The notes below the pieces were generated by a model. That model worked only from the letters and a program-made list of their open reading frames with translations. It was not told the DNA's origin and made no database searches. Below, piece by piece: positions 18,206 through 28,094 of a stretch of 64,000 nucleotides of DNA. Both the position numbers and the translations under genes were made by a program. The stretch's first letter is position 1. Every line of letters begins with the position of its first letter. Origin of the DNA: Idiomarina sp. PL1-037 (GTDB lineage: Bacteria; Pseudomonadota; Gammaproteobacteria; Enterobacterales; Alteromonadaceae); the NCBI RefSeq assembly GCF_034422975.1, contig NZ_CP139873.1, positions 1,116,001 to 1,180,000 on the forward strand. The letters are read 5' to 3'.

Positions 18206-19284
18206 AGCTGAATCAATTTTTCGTTTGGCTCAATGCCGTGATTAAACACCGAAAGCCCGTCATTAATGGCGTCGGCATTATTACAGCAAAGTAAACTGAG
18301 TAGATGAGTCGTGAGTGTAAGAGGGGATTCGCCGCTATCAAGCTTAAGCGCCGCTTCTATTCTCTCAATCAACTGCTGTGCACTCAATAGAGTTTGCTGG
18401 CTCAATTTATTTGCGCGCTGGTGATACCCCGGTTGTTGATTAGGCCAAATCATAAATTGACGGAAAAGTGCGTTTGTATCGGCTTGTGTCTGCTTAGCTT
18501 TTTGCAACGCTGTTAGCAGTTGTACTTCGCGCTGCAAAATCCAGATGAGCCTGTGAAAATCATTTTCTTCGTCCAGCAATCGCTCCAGCCGATGCAATGC
18601 GCCTTCAAAGTCTTGTTGCTGGATACTTTCCTGCAACGCAAACACGCTAAAGCGACTGACATCATCAATTGATGTTTTCAGAAAGTCTTCCGTAATGACG
18701 CCATCGTTGCTCAACAATTGCCATTTACTCAGCTCCTGATCCAGAGCAAGCAAGTTTCCTTCAAACCAGTCCGATAACTTTTCCGGAACACCCGCGGCGA
18801 GAGTGAGTTGATAGCGTTGAGCACGCTGGTGAATAAAGGCCGGCAACTGTGACTTATCCGGGCTTTGGGTGCGAACCAGCGGGCCGCGCTCTGCCAGTGC
18901 TTTAAACCAACGACTGTTCTGCGTCTCTTTTTTAAGCCGGTCGCCAATCACAACCAGAACTTCATTGTCGGCCTGGTTCTTTGCGTATTCGGTTAATGCG
19001 GTAGAACCGTCCCGACCGGGTTTGTTTTCGGGTAATTCAAGTTCCACCAGACGCATATTGCCAAACAGACTCATTGACTGTTCTCCGGAAGACAGTTGCT
19101 GCCAGTCAAAGTCTTTACTTTGTAACCAATGCACCCGCTCGAGATCATCGCTGGCTATGCTTTTCCGAATACTAGCCAGCGCGTCGTTCCTGAGTAAAAG
19201 GTCATCACCAAACACTAGCAGGACAGGGGGGACCCCATTCTGTTGCAGGTAATGTTCGAGCTTTTCAGGGTAGATAGTTTGCAT
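18202..19284 (-). CDS. holA: DNA polymerase III subunit delta
   Basis: HolA is the clamp-loader wrench subunit that opens the beta clamp. The 360-residue protein matches the family by N-terminus (MQTIYPEKLEHYLQQ, then LLVFGDDLLLRNDAL), by the AAA+-like fold pattern without a P-loop, and by its position between lptE and nadD. Overlap with nadD is 4 bp. Confidence 0.94.
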   Translation of the reverse strand: MQTIYPEKLEHYLQQNGVPPVLLVFGDDLLLRNDALASIRKSIASDDLERVHWLQSKDFDWQQLSSGEQSMSLFGNMRLVELELPENKPGRDGSTALTEYAKNQADNEVLVVIGDRLKKETQNSRWFKALAERGPLVRTQSPDKSQLPAFIHQRAQRYQLTLAAGVPEKLSDWFEGNLLALDQELSKWQLLSNDGVITEDFLKTSIDDVSRFSVFALQESIQQQDFEGALHRLERLLDEENDFHRLIWILQREVQLLTALQKAKQTQADTNALFRQFMIWPNQQPGYHQRANKLSQQTLLSAQQLIERIEAALKLDSGESPLTLTTHLLSLLCCNNADAINDGLSVFNHGIEPNEKLIQL

Positions 19285-19296
19285 TGGCTAAGAGTT

Positions 19297-19782
19297 CTAT
19301 TCCGACATTTCGGAGATGATTTGTTGCAAAATAAGGCGTGACGCTTCGGCTCTCATTTCATCGACCAGCATTTCCCTTTCGCGGGTTTTAGCCAATGCAA
19401 AGTTAGGGTCGTCCTGATAGTCGCGCGCCACCTCAACCGTTCGCTCAAGTAACAGCTTTTCGTTGTTGAACAACTGATAATTGACTTGATACAGAAGCTC
19501 GTATTCCGCAACCTGACCACTTTCAAACAACGACAGTGTTCTTCGTTCTAACTTATCTGAAAGAAGCCGAACGACAACAGGCTGCTCCGCTGTAGAGACC
19601 TGAATGCCCGAATGAATAAAGCGCTGTTCCATATGCTCACTTAATTCTTTTGAAACCTGACTTTGCAGAGAAACCGACTGCAGTGTTTCTGGCAGTTGGT
19701 AATTTCCGCGCAGCTGAAAGCCACACCCGTTAAGAGTGGCTATCAGCAGAAGGGTGAGTACAAGGTTTATGGTAACGCGCAT
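19297..19782 (-). CDS. lptE: LPS-assembly lipoprotein LptE
   Basis: LptE plugs the LptD barrel that inserts lipopolysaccharide into the outer membrane. The 161-residue protein has a lipoprotein signal with lipobox LNGC and the conserved GFQLRGNYQLPETLQSV segment right after it. It follows leuS by 3 bp and precedes holA, as in E. coli. Confidence 0.93.
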   Translation of the reverse strand: MRVTINLVLTLLLIATLNGCGFQLRGNYQLPETLQSVSLQSQVSKELSEHMEQRFIHSGIQVSTAEQPVVVRLLSDKLERRTLSLFESGQVAEYELLYQVNYQLFNNEKLLLERTVEVARDYQDDPNFALAKTREREMLVDEMRAEASRLILQQIISEMSE

Positions 19783-19785
19783 AGG

Positions 19786-22362
19786 TTATCCAACAACAAT
19801 ATTGAGAATTTTCCCGGGCACGTAGATTTTCTTACGAACTTCTTTGCCTTCAGTATGCTTTTGTACGGCCTCTTCATCAAAAGCAATTTGCTCAACTTGT
19901 TCTGCGGAAGCATCGGCTGGTACGGTTAATTTAGCCCGAACTTTGCCATTAATTTGCACCACAATCAGTTTTTCGTCTTCAACTAACGCGCTTTCATCAA
20001 CCGTTGGCCAGTCGGCGAAAGACAGTGGTTCCTGATGTCCTAGTTCCTGCCATAACTGCTCACAGATATGCGGCGTGATAGGCGCAAGCATACGCACCAT
20101 AGCATCAATAGACTCAGCTAGTACCTGACGGTCGGCATCGCTTTCCAGTGGCGCTTTTTGTAAGTGGTTAAGCAGCTCCATAATGGCTGCTATTGCTGTA
20201 TTAAAATGCTGGCGGCGTCCCATGTCATCGCTGACTTTGGCAATGGTTTTATGTAACTCGCGACGTAGCTGCTTTTGGTTTGCATTTAAGCTTTGACCTG
20301 AACAAGCGCCACCGGCGTTATTTAAGTCATAAGTCAGTTTCCACAAACGGCGTAAAAAGCGTTGTGCGCCTTCAACACCGGAATCTGACCACTCCAGCGT
20401 CATTTCCGGTGGTGCAGCAAACATCATAAATAAGCGCACGGTATCGGCGCCATAGCGTTCAACCATGGTTTGCGGGTCAATACCGTTATTTTTAGACTTT
20501 GACATTTTGCTCATGCCGCCGATATTAACCGGTTGACCGTCTTGCTTATGTTTAGCGCCGGCAATAGCGCCTTTTTCGTCACGCTCAATGTCAACCTCAA
20601 GAGGCGATACCCATTGCTTACCGCCTTTTTCATCTTCGCGGTAATAGCTGTCTGCCAGTACCATGCCCTGGCACAGCAGACGTTTGAATGGTTCGTCAGA
20701 CTCCACTAAGCCGGTGTCGCGCAATAATTTATGGAAGAAGCGGGCGTATAACAAATGCAAAATGGCGTGCTCAATACCACCAATATACTGATCAACCGGC
20801 AGCCAATAGTTGGCTTTTTCCGGATCCAGCATGGCATCATCGGTTTGTGCGCTGCAGTAACGAGCGTAGTACCACGACGACTCCATAAAGGTGTCGAAGG
20901 TATCGGTTTCGTGCTCTGCCGGCTGGCCGTTATATTCGGTTTTACGCCATTTGGGGTCAGATTTTATCGGTGAATTCACACCGTCCATAACCACATCTTC
21001 AGGCAGTTTAACCGGTAGCTGATCTTCCGGTACGGGCACGGACTCACCATTTTCCAGATTCAGCATTGGAATTGGGGTTCCCCAGTAACGCTGACGAGAT
21101 ACTCCCCAGTCGCGCAAACGGTAGTTTACTTTACGTTCACCAATGCCTTTCTCTTTTAGCTCGGTTGCAATAGCGTCAAAGGCTTGTGCCGAGCTCATGT
21201 CGTTATATGGCCCCGAGTTAATAACGGTGCCTTTCTCAGTAATGGCTGCTTTTTCAATGTCACTATCACCACTAAGAGGCTCAATTACCGGGCGAATTTC
21301 CAATTGGTATTTCGTTGCAAACTCCCAGTCGCGCTGGTCATGTGCAGGCACGGCCATAACAGCGCCGGAACCGTAATCCATTAAAACAAAGTTAGCGACC
21401 CACACCGGAATTTCTTCCCCGGTCATTGGGTGAACGGCTTTAATACCGGTGTCCATACCCAGCTTTTCCATGGTGGCAATATCAGCTTCTGCAACTTTGC
21501 TGTTTTTGCACTCTTCAATGAATTTAGCCAGTTCAGGATTCGTTTTAGCGGCTTCCGTAGCTAAAGGGTGCTGTGCCGCAACGCCCATGTAGGTAACGCC
21601 GTAAAGCGTATCTGGACGGGTGGTATAAACGCGTAAGGTCTGCTCAGAAGAGGCGACGTTAAAGTCAATTTCGACACCCTCTGAGCGGCCGATCCAGTTA
21701 CGCTGCATCGCTTTGACTTGTTCTGGCCAACCATCAAGCTGATCCAAATCGTCTAACAGCTCTTCAGCGTAATCGGTTATTTTAATAAACCACTGAGGAA
21801 TTTCTTTCTGCTCGACTTTAGCGCCTGAACGCCAGCCCCGGCCGTCAATAACTTGCTCATTGGCCAGGACTGTCTGGTCTACCGGATCCCAGTTAACCGT
21901 CGCATTCTTCTTATACACCAGGCCTTTTTCATAAAGCTTAGTGAAGAACCATTGTTCCCAGCGATAATAATCCGGCGAGCAAGTTGCCAGCTCACGGTTC
22001 CAGTCGTAGCCAAAACCTAAGCTTTTTAACTGCTCGCGCATATAATCGATATTTTGATAAGTCCATTTCGCCGGTGCCGTTTTATTCTGAATAGCGGCAT
22101 TTTCAGCAGGAAGCCCAAAGGCATCCCAGCCCATAGGTTGCATAACATTTTTTCCGAGCATACGCTGATGACGGCTAATGACATCACCTAAAGTATAGTT
22201 ACGAACATGCCCCATATGCAGTTTTCCGCTGGGGTAGGGGAACATGGACAGGCAGTAGAACTTGTCTTTGCCCGGCTGTTCTTTTGCCGTAAATACGTCT
22301 TGTTCCTGCCAGCGTTTTTGCATGGCAGATTCGATTTTGCTCGGGTTGTATTGTTCTTGCAT
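19786..22362 (-). CDS. leuS: leucyl-tRNA synthetase
   Basis: LeuRS charges tRNA-Leu. The 858-residue protein (E. coli 860) has the HIGH-type motif HMGH at residues 49-52 and the KMSKS motif around 618-622. An editing CP1 domain lies between (about 220-420, with the TTRPDTLYGVTYM motif). A C-terminal anticodon and tRNA-binding part completes it. It is followed immediately by lptE. Confidence 0.98.
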   Translation of the reverse strand: MQEQYNPSKIESAMQKRWQEQDVFTAKEQPGKDKFYCLSMFPYPSGKLHMGHVRNYTLGDVISRHQRMLGKNVMQPMGWDAFGLPAENAAIQNKTAPAKWTYQNIDYMREQLKSLGFGYDWNRELATCSPDYYRWEQWFFTKLYEKGLVYKKNATVNWDPVDQTVLANEQVIDGRGWRSGAKVEQKEIPQWFIKITDYAEELLDDLDQLDGWPEQVKAMQRNWIGRSEGVEIDFNVASSEQTLRVYTTRPDTLYGVTYMGVAAQHPLATEAAKTNPELAKFIEECKNSKVAEADIATMEKLGMDTGIKAVHPMTGEEIPVWVANFVLMDYGSGAVMAVPAHDQRDWEFATKYQLEIRPVIEPLSGDSDIEKAAITEKGTVINSGPYNDMSSAQAFDAIATELKEKGIGERKVNYRLRDWGVSRQRYWGTPIPMLNLENGESVPVPEDQLPVKLPEDVVMDGVNSPIKSDPKWRKTEYNGQPAEHETDTFDTFMESSWYYARYCSAQTDDAMLDPEKANYWLPVDQYIGGIEHAILHLLYARFFHKLLRDTGLVESDEPFKRLLCQGMVLADSYYREDEKGGKQWVSPLEVDIERDEKGAIAGAKHKQDGQPVNIGGMSKMSKSKNNGIDPQTMVERYGADTVRLFMMFAAPPEMTLEWSDSGVEGAQRFLRRLWKLTYDLNNAGGACSGQSLNANQKQLRRELHKTIAKVSDDMGRRQHFNTAIAAIMELLNHLQKAPLESDADRQVLAESIDAMVRMLAPITPHICEQLWQELGHQEPLSFADWPTVDESALVEDEKLIVVQINGKVRAKLTVPADASAEQVEQIAFDEEAVQKHTEGKEVRKKIYVPGKILNIVVG

Positions 22363-22398
22363 AATTCCTGCTGATTCCGTTTGAATTTAAATATCGGT

Positions 22399-22596
22399 TT
22401 AGCTAATTGCGTACCACATAAGAAGTACAACGACGATGCCGGCCACACCAAAAAAACCGTTTTCAAAAACAGCGCGTTGTTTGACTTCGGCAGGCTCTGA
22501 TTTATCAATGGCGAACAGCATGAGCAAAGAAGTCAGTCCCAGGCCACCTGCAGCAATAAGCACAGCAAAAAGAATGGCGTCAAATATATTTTCCAT
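22399..22596 (-). CDS. small two-helix membrane protein of unknown function
   Basis: I do not recognise this 65-residue protein. It has two strong hydrophobic segments (about residues 8-27 and 44-63) separated by a charged loop (DKSEPAEVKQRAVFEN), so it is probably an inner-membrane hairpin. A possible AGGGA Shine-Dalgarno lies about 9 nt before the ATG. It sits between lnt and leuS with 36 bp to the leuS start and 88 bp to lnt, and is co-directional. Good coding character and spacing support it as a real gene; function unknown. Confidence 0.65.
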   Translation of the reverse strand: MENIFDAILFAVLIAAGGLGLTSLLMLFAIDKSEPAEVKQRAVFENGFFGVAGIVVVLLMWYAIS

Positions 22597-22684
22597 AATG
22601 AGATCCCTGTGAAAAAATGGAAAAGAACAGCAACAGAATAGTTCTGCTAAGCCTTTATAGTGTACTGATTTTCGCGCCCGATGA

Positions 22685-24196
22685 CTATGTCTGAGCGCGT
22701 TTCTTAGTACGTTTTGTAGCGATTACAGGTAACAGGCCAAACAGAGCCAGAATTATAGCCCCCCAGTTACCTATTTTATTAAACAACGTTGAACCACTAA
22801 CCGGATAAACATCGGCTGATAATGCTGTTGCCGTAAACTGCGGAGCCAGTTCTATGTACTGACCATGCTCATCAACGGCCGCAGTAACACCATTATTCGT
22901 TGCCCGCAACAAGGGTTTACCAAGTTCCATTGCACGCATTCGTGCTATTTGCATGTGTTGCCAGGGGCCATGTGAATCACCAAACCAGGTGTCATTGCTA
23001 ATCGTTACCAAGTAATCGGTATCGTCGTAGGTATTGCTGCGAACCTGACCTGCAAAGGCTATTTCATAGCATATAGCCATGGCCAGATTGTTACCGTTGG
23101 CTTTGAGGTTAGGTTGTTGATACCCCCCTCGGCTAAATGACGACATAGGTAGATTAAATAGCGGAGCCAACGGGCGTAAAAAGTCTTCGAAGGGGACAAA
23201 CTCGCCAATTGGCAGCAGTTGGTGTTTTTGGTAGCGGTTAGCATTACCGTAACTGTAGTTTTTTTCGTCCAGCACAATAACCGAGTTGTAAAAATCGTCG
23301 TTTAATCTGTCGTAATCAATAATACCGGTAATTAAGGCTGAACCGTTCATGCTCGCGGACTGTTTTACCGTATTGAGGACATCACTGGCATAAGGCTCAA
23401 GCGCGGTTATCGCGGATTCCGGCCAAATAACCAGATCGTGATTAAATTTGGGGCGGGTTAAATCCAAATAGCGAAGAATATTCGACCATTGTTGTTCAGC
23501 CTGCCATTTTAATGATTGCTGAATGTTGCCCTGAACCAGCAATACCGACATAGATTCTGCTTTTCTCTCTGTGGGTTGTATTTTAGGAAATACGACAGCG
23601 CAAGTGAGAAGAATAAGTGGAATTAAAAGCGACGCCGGCTTTTTGAATCTTAGCGCCAGAACCAAAGTAATGGCAGTAAACCAAAGAGCCACGGTAATAC
23701 CTGTTTCACCAATAACCGGCGCCAGTCCGCCGAAAATGCCATCGGTTTGACTGTAACCGATACTTAGCCAGGGGAAGCCAGTGAATAGCCAGCCTCTGAG
23801 TAGTTCTGCAATAAGCCAAAAGAAAGGCAAGCTGAAGCGCCAGGCAAATTTACGATGAGAGAGCTTCTGCCAGCACCAAAATGCAATTGCTGGAAACAGT
23901 GCTAAATAAGCAAAAAGCAGTACTAATAGAAGCAGCGTAACCGGAACCGGAACACCACCATATTGATCGATGCTAACGTAAATCCAGCTTAAACCAGCAC
24001 CGAACCAACCCATGCCAAAGACAAAGCCCGCCTTGAATGCCCGTTTGGGAGCGAGGGGCCATATCAGTCTTACCACTATGGGAAGTATGATAAAGGGCAG
24101 CCAGTGCCAGTGAAAAGGTGAATAAGACAGCGTCAGGAGAGCGCCGCAAATCACTAATAGCAAAGAGCGCGTAACGCTTCCTGAATGCTTCATCAT
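22685..24196 (-). CDS. lnt: apolipoprotein N-acyltransferase
   Basis: Lnt adds the third acyl chain to lipoproteins in the inner membrane, needed for Lol export. The 503-residue protein has about six N-terminal membrane helices and then a nitrilase-like domain. The catalytic triad is visible as Glu in WPESAI (about 260), Lys in the GEFVPFE region (about 330) and Cys in CYEIAF (about 376). It overlaps corC by 1 bp. LolB is also encoded in this window, at about 42 kb. Confidence 0.96.
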   Translation of the reverse strand: MMKHSGSVTRSLLLVICGALLTLSYSPFHWHWLPFIILPIVVRLIWPLAPKRAFKAGFVFGMGWFGAGLSWIYVSIDQYGGVPVPVTLLLLVLLFAYLALFPAIAFWCWQKLSHRKFAWRFSLPFFWLIAELLRGWLFTGFPWLSIGYSQTDGIFGGLAPVIGETGITVALWFTAITLVLALRFKKPASLLIPLILLTCAVVFPKIQPTERKAESMSVLLVQGNIQQSLKWQAEQQWSNILRYLDLTRPKFNHDLVIWPESAITALEPYASDVLNTVKQSASMNGSALITGIIDYDRLNDDFYNSVIVLDEKNYSYGNANRYQKHQLLPIGEFVPFEDFLRPLAPLFNLPMSSFSRGGYQQPNLKANGNNLAMAICYEIAFAGQVRSNTYDDTDYLVTISNDTWFGDSHGPWQHMQIARMRAMELGKPLLRATNNGVTAAVDEHGQYIELAPQFTATALSADVYPVSGSTLFNKIGNWGAIILALFGLLPVIATKRTKKRAQT

Positions 24197-25083
24197 TACT
24201 GTGCAGATTCCGGCGAGGTGCTTACATCAGAGTCGAGACTGACTTGCAGCTGCTGAATACGTCTTTTATCTGCATTAGTGACCCGGAAGGTCATGTTGCC
24301 AAGCGTTACTTCTTCACCTGCCTGCGGTAAATGGCCAAAGCCGTGCGCAACAAGGCCACCGACAGTATCGTGCTCTTCATCACTGAAATTGGTGTCAAAG
24401 TATTGGTTAAAATCTTCAATAGTGGTTAACGCTTTTATAGAATAACGGCTTGGGCTAAGACGACGGATATTGGTCTTTTCATCGTTACCATGAGCATCGG
24501 TTTCGTCTTCAATTTCGCCAACGATTTCTTCCAGAATGTCTTCAATAGTGACCAGACCAGATACGCCGCCGTATTCATCGACAACAATAGCCATATGATA
24601 ACGGTTGGAACGGAATTCTTTTAGTAACACATCAACGCGTTTACTCTCAGGAACGATAACAGCCGGGCGCATGACTTTGTCCAGCGAAAAGGCTTCATCG
24701 GTCATGTTAAAGCCGTAGCTGAGCAAATCTTTTGCTAACAGAATGCCCTCAACGTGATCTTTATTGTCAGTAACAACCGGGTAACGACTGTGTTGAGAAT
24801 CGATAACGATAGGCAGGAATTCGTCTACACCCTGATGGATATCAATGGTGACCATTTGTGAGCGTGGAATCATAATGTCGCGGACTTTAAGCTCAGCGAC
24901 ATCGAGCACGCCTTCAATCATCTCTCTGGTATCGTTGTCTATCAGGTCGCGGTCTTCGGCGTCCTGAATCAAATCGACGAGTTCTTCTCTGCTTTTCGGC
25001 TCACCAGCGAATACTTGCAGCAGTCTCGCTGCCCAGGATTTTCCCGATGAGCCGTTGGCTGAGTGGGGGTTGTCGTCGCTCAT
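24196..25083 (-). CDS. corC: CorC/YbeX family CBS-domain protein
   Basis: CorC (YbeX) is linked to magnesium/cobalt efflux and, in E. coli, to ribosome homeostasis with YbeY and YbeZ. The 295-residue protein has two CBS domains (about 65-190, with VRDIMIPRSQMVTID and DEYGGVSGLVTIEDILEEIVGEI in part) and a C-terminal CorC_HlyC transporter-associated domain (about 205-285). Overlaps of 4 bp with ybeY and 1 bp with lnt mark a tight operon. Confidence 0.95.
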   Translation of the reverse strand: MSDDNPHSANGSSGKSWAARLLQVFAGEPKSREELVDLIQDAEDRDLIDNDTREMIEGVLDVAELKVRDIMIPRSQMVTIDIHQGVDEFLPIVIDSQHSRYPVVTDNKDHVEGILLAKDLLSYGFNMTDEAFSLDKVMRPAVIVPESKRVDVLLKEFRSNRYHMAIVVDEYGGVSGLVTIEDILEEIVGEIEDETDAHGNDEKTNIRRLSPSRYSIKALTTIEDFNQYFDTNFSDEEHDTVGGLVAHGFGHLPQAGEEVTLGNMTFRVTNADKRRIQQLQVSLDSDVSTSPESAQ

Positions 25084-25571
25084 TGAGTGTTAAGCTCCAT
25101 ATTGTCTGCAGTTTGATACGGGTCTGATATTTCCAGACTCGCTAAGATGTTACGTTCAATTCGTTCCATTTCTTCGGCTTCGTCGTCTTCAATATGATCG
25201 TAACCTAATAGGTGGAGAGTACCGTGTATCACCATATGCGTCCAGTGGTCGATGGCTGACTTTTGTTGCTCTTCGGCTTCACGTTCAACGACGCTCTGAC
25301 AGATAACCAAATCACCTAACAAAGTGACGGGTAATTCTACCGGGCTATTGAAGGGGAAAGACAAAACATTGGTGGCGTAATCTTTATTGCGGAACTCATT
25401 ATTAAGCTGCTGAGCTTCTTCTAATGCAGCAATGCGCACCGTTAGCTCAACCGCTTTATCGTTTTTTTGCAGGTAATCCAAGGTAGTTGCAACCCACCTG
25501 TGCACAGCGTGTTCCTCAGGAGCCTTGGTAATACCGTCAGCCAGCTGATAATCCAGTGTTAAATCAGTCAT
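25080..25571 (-). CDS. ybeY: endoribonuclease YbeY
   Basis: YbeY is a zinc-dependent RNase involved in 16S rRNA 3'-end maturation and 70S quality control. The 163-residue protein contains the zinc motif HGTLHLLGYDH (H-x3-H-x5-H, about residues 114-124) and the upstream LSFPF segment. It lies between ybeZ and corC with 1-bp and 4-bp overlaps. Confidence 0.97.
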   Translation of the reverse strand: MTDLTLDYQLADGITKAPEEHAVHRWVATTLDYLQKNDKAVELTVRIAALEEAQQLNNEFRNKDYATNVLSFPFNSPVELPVTLLGDLVICQSVVEREAEEQQKSAIDHWTHMVIHGTLHLLGYDHIEDDEAEEMERIERNILASLEISDPYQTADNMELNTQ

Positions 25572-26560
25572 TAGCTTTTATCGAATTCCTCGTAGGCTTG
25601 AACGATACGCTGCACTACGGGGTGGCGTACGACATCACCGGCCTGAAAGAAGGTAAAGCTGATGTCCGAGACTTTATTCAGCACCTCAATAGCGTGCCTC
25701 AATCCTGAGCGTTGGCCACGGGGTAAATCCACCTGAGTGATGTCGCCGGTAATAACGGCTCGTGAATTAAAGCCAATGCGGGTCAGAAACATCTTCATTT
25801 GTTCACAAGTGGTATTCTGGCTTTCATCTAAAATAATGAAGGCGTCATTCAGCGTACGCCCGCGCATGTAAGCCAGCGGAGCCACCTCAATGACGTTACG
25901 CTCAATCAGCTTTTCAACTTTTTCAAAGCCGAGCATTTCAAATAAAGCGTCATAGAGAGGGCGCAAGTAGGGGTCTACTTTCTGAGCTAAGTCTCCCGGT
26001 AAGAAACCGAGTTTTTCACCTGCTTCTACGGCCGGACGAGTTAAGAGGATACGGCGTACTTCCTGACGTTCCAAAGCATCTACTGCACAAGCTACCGCGA
26101 GATAGGTTTTGCCGGTACCGGCAGGTCCAATACCAAAATTCACATCATGAGCCAGAATGGCGCGAACATAACCAGCCTGATTATGATTGCGAGGCTTAAT
26201 TAAACCTCGCTTGGTTTTAATGTGAGTCATCTTTTCAGCGGCAGGGTCGCCTTGATCGTCGCTTTGCTCAAGAACCTTTGCCTGCTGAATGGCCAGGTGC
26301 ACTTGTTCGGGTTCAATCTGGCCTTCTTTGCCTTTTACGGTTGCTGTTTCAACGTAGAGGTCGAGTAACAATTTGTGCACGGCTGCAACGCTGGCTGCGT
26401 GGCCTATTAATTGAAACTGATGACCGCGGTGTGTTATTTCTACGCCCAGGCGCCGCTCTACATGCTTCAGGTTTTCGTCTAAAGGGCCGCAGAGATTGGA
26501 AAGCCGACGTGAATCCGCCGGCTCTAATTCAAAATCAAGTGTCTGTGTTTGTGGACTCAA
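25571..26560 (-). CDS. ybeZ: PhoH-like ATPase YbeZ
   Basis: YbeZ is a PhoH-family NTPase thought to work with YbeY in RNA metabolism. The 329-residue protein has Walker A GPAGTGKT (about 143-150) and a Walker B-like FIILDESQN (about 225). A short N-terminal KH-like region spans about 20-80. It is separated from miaB by 15 bp and overlaps ybeY by 1 bp. Confidence 0.96.
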   Translation of the reverse strand: MSPQTQTLDFELEPADSRRLSNLCGPLDENLKHVERRLGVEITHRGHQFQLIGHAASVAAVHKLLLDLYVETATVKGKEGQIEPEQVHLAIQQAKVLEQSDDQGDPAAEKMTHIKTKRGLIKPRNHNQAGYVRAILAHDVNFGIGPAGTGKTYLAVACAVDALERQEVRRILLTRPAVEAGEKLGFLPGDLAQKVDPYLRPLYDALFEMLGFEKVEKLIERNVIEVAPLAYMRGRTLNDAFIILDESQNTTCEQMKMFLTRIGFNSRAVITGDITQVDLPRGQRSGLRHAIEVLNKVSDISFTFFQAGDVVRHPVVQRIVQAYEEFDKS

Positions 26561-26575
26561 TCGTTTCCTCTTTAC

Positions 26576-28015
26576 TTAACTGGCTTGTCGAGGCATTCGA
26601 ACAACGCCTAATTCATCTGGCTCGCTCGATTTTCCTCGTTGCAAAATAATTTCTGGTGCCGTATCTACACGAAGCCCCATATCCGCCTCTTCCCGAATTA
26701 ACTCACCACGTAATGAGTTAGGAAGCACTTCGGTAATACGTACATCAACGAACTGTCCAATCATATGGGGTTGACCAACGAAATTTACAACCCGATTGTT
26801 CTCAGTGCGTCCGGTCAGTTCCATCGGGTTCTTTTTCGATGGTCCGGTAACCAGAATACGTTGTTCTGTTTCCAGCATACGACGAGCGTGCGCCATAGAC
26901 TGTTGGTTCAAACGTTGCTGTAATAGCTGCAGCCGCTTTTTCTTGGTCTCTTCACTAATGTCGTCAGGTAAATCAGCCGCTGGCGTTCCCGGGCGAGCAC
27001 TGTAAATAAAGCTGAAGCTCATGTCGAAGTCAATACTCTGGATAAGATCCATGGTTGCTTCAAAATCGGCATCGCTTTCACCGGGGAAACCGATGATAAA
27101 GTCGGATGACATGGCGATATCAGGGCGCGCTTTTTTCAAGGCTCGAATTTTCGATTTGTATTCCAGTGCCGTGTGGCCACGCTTCATCATGGTTAATATA
27201 CGGTCTGAACCACTTTGTACTGGTAAGTGTAAATGACTGACCAGTTCCGGAATGGTTTTATAGGCTTCGGTAATGTCGTCTGTAAACTCAACCGGATGCG
27301 ATGTGGTATAGCGAATGCGGTCAATACCATCAATGGCCGCAACCAGGTGCAGCAATTCAGCAAAGCGGCACACTTCGCCGTCGTAATGCTCACCGCGATA
27401 GGCGTTAACGTTTTGTCCTAACAGGTTGACTTCACGAACGCCTTGTTCCGCCAGTTGTGCAATTTCATAAATGACATCATCAACCGGGCGACTGACTTCT
27501 TCGCCGCGAGTGTAGGGCACAACACAGAATGAGCAATATTTGCTGCAGCCTTCCATGATAGAGACAAAAGCGCTGGCTCCGTCTGCTTTAGGTTCGGCTA
27601 AACGGTCAAACTTTTCAATTTCAGGAAAAGAGACGTCAACCATAGGTGCATGAGTCTCGCTGACCTGATTCACCATTTCTGGCAAGCGGTGCAGAGTCTG
27701 AGGACCAAAGATAATATCGACAAAAGGCGCGCGGGCGCGAATTTCATTGCCTTCCTGAGAAGCAACGCAGCCACCAACACCAATCAATAAATTAGGGTTG
27801 CTCTTTTTCAGATTTTTCCAGCGACCTAATTGGTGAAAGACCTTTTCCTGCGCCTTTTCACGGATGGAACAGGTGTTCAACAGAATGAGGTCGGCATCTT
27901 CGGCTTCTTCGGCAACATCGTAGCCGTGGGTTGAGTGGAGCAATTCTGCCATTTTTGCAGAATCGTACTCGTTCATCTGGCAACCCCAGGTTTTGATATA
28001 TAACTTCTTACTCAT
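26576..28015 (-). CDS. miaB: tRNA-2-methylthio-N6-dimethylallyladenosine synthase
   Basis: MiaB methylthiolates i6A37 in tRNAs that read UNN codons. The protein (479 aa from ATG 28015; a GTG two codons earlier is possible) has an N-terminal UPF0004 domain with cysteines in WGCQMNEYDS, TCSIREKAQ and GGCVA. The radical SAM cluster is CSKYCSFC (around 157-164), and a C-terminal TRAM domain follows. It starts the miaB-ybeZ-ybeY-corC-lnt operon. Confidence 0.97.
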   Translation of the reverse strand: MSKKLYIKTWGCQMNEYDSAKMAELLHSTHGYDVAEEAEDADLILLNTCSIREKAQEKVFHQLGRWKNLKKSNPNLLIGVGGCVASQEGNEIRARAPFVDIIFGPQTLHRLPEMVNQVSETHAPMVDVSFPEIEKFDRLAEPKADGASAFVSIMEGCSKYCSFCVVPYTRGEEVSRPVDDVIYEIAQLAEQGVREVNLLGQNVNAYRGEHYDGEVCRFAELLHLVAAIDGIDRIRYTTSHPVEFTDDITEAYKTIPELVSHLHLPVQSGSDRILTMMKRGHTALEYKSKIRALKKARPDIAMSSDFIIGFPGESDADFEATMDLIQSIDFDMSFSFIYSARPGTPAADLPDDISEETKKKRLQLLQQRLNQQSMAHARRMLETEQRILVTGPSKKNPMELTGRTENNRVVNFVGQPHMIGQFVDVRITEVLPNSLRGELIREEADMGLRVDTAPEIILQRGKSSEPDELGVVRMPRQAS

Positions 28016-28094
28016 GACCACTCGATGGTTGATGGATTTCGTATAAGGCGCTTATTTTATCGCGTATTGGAGCAGATTGCCAAGTTTGAAATGA

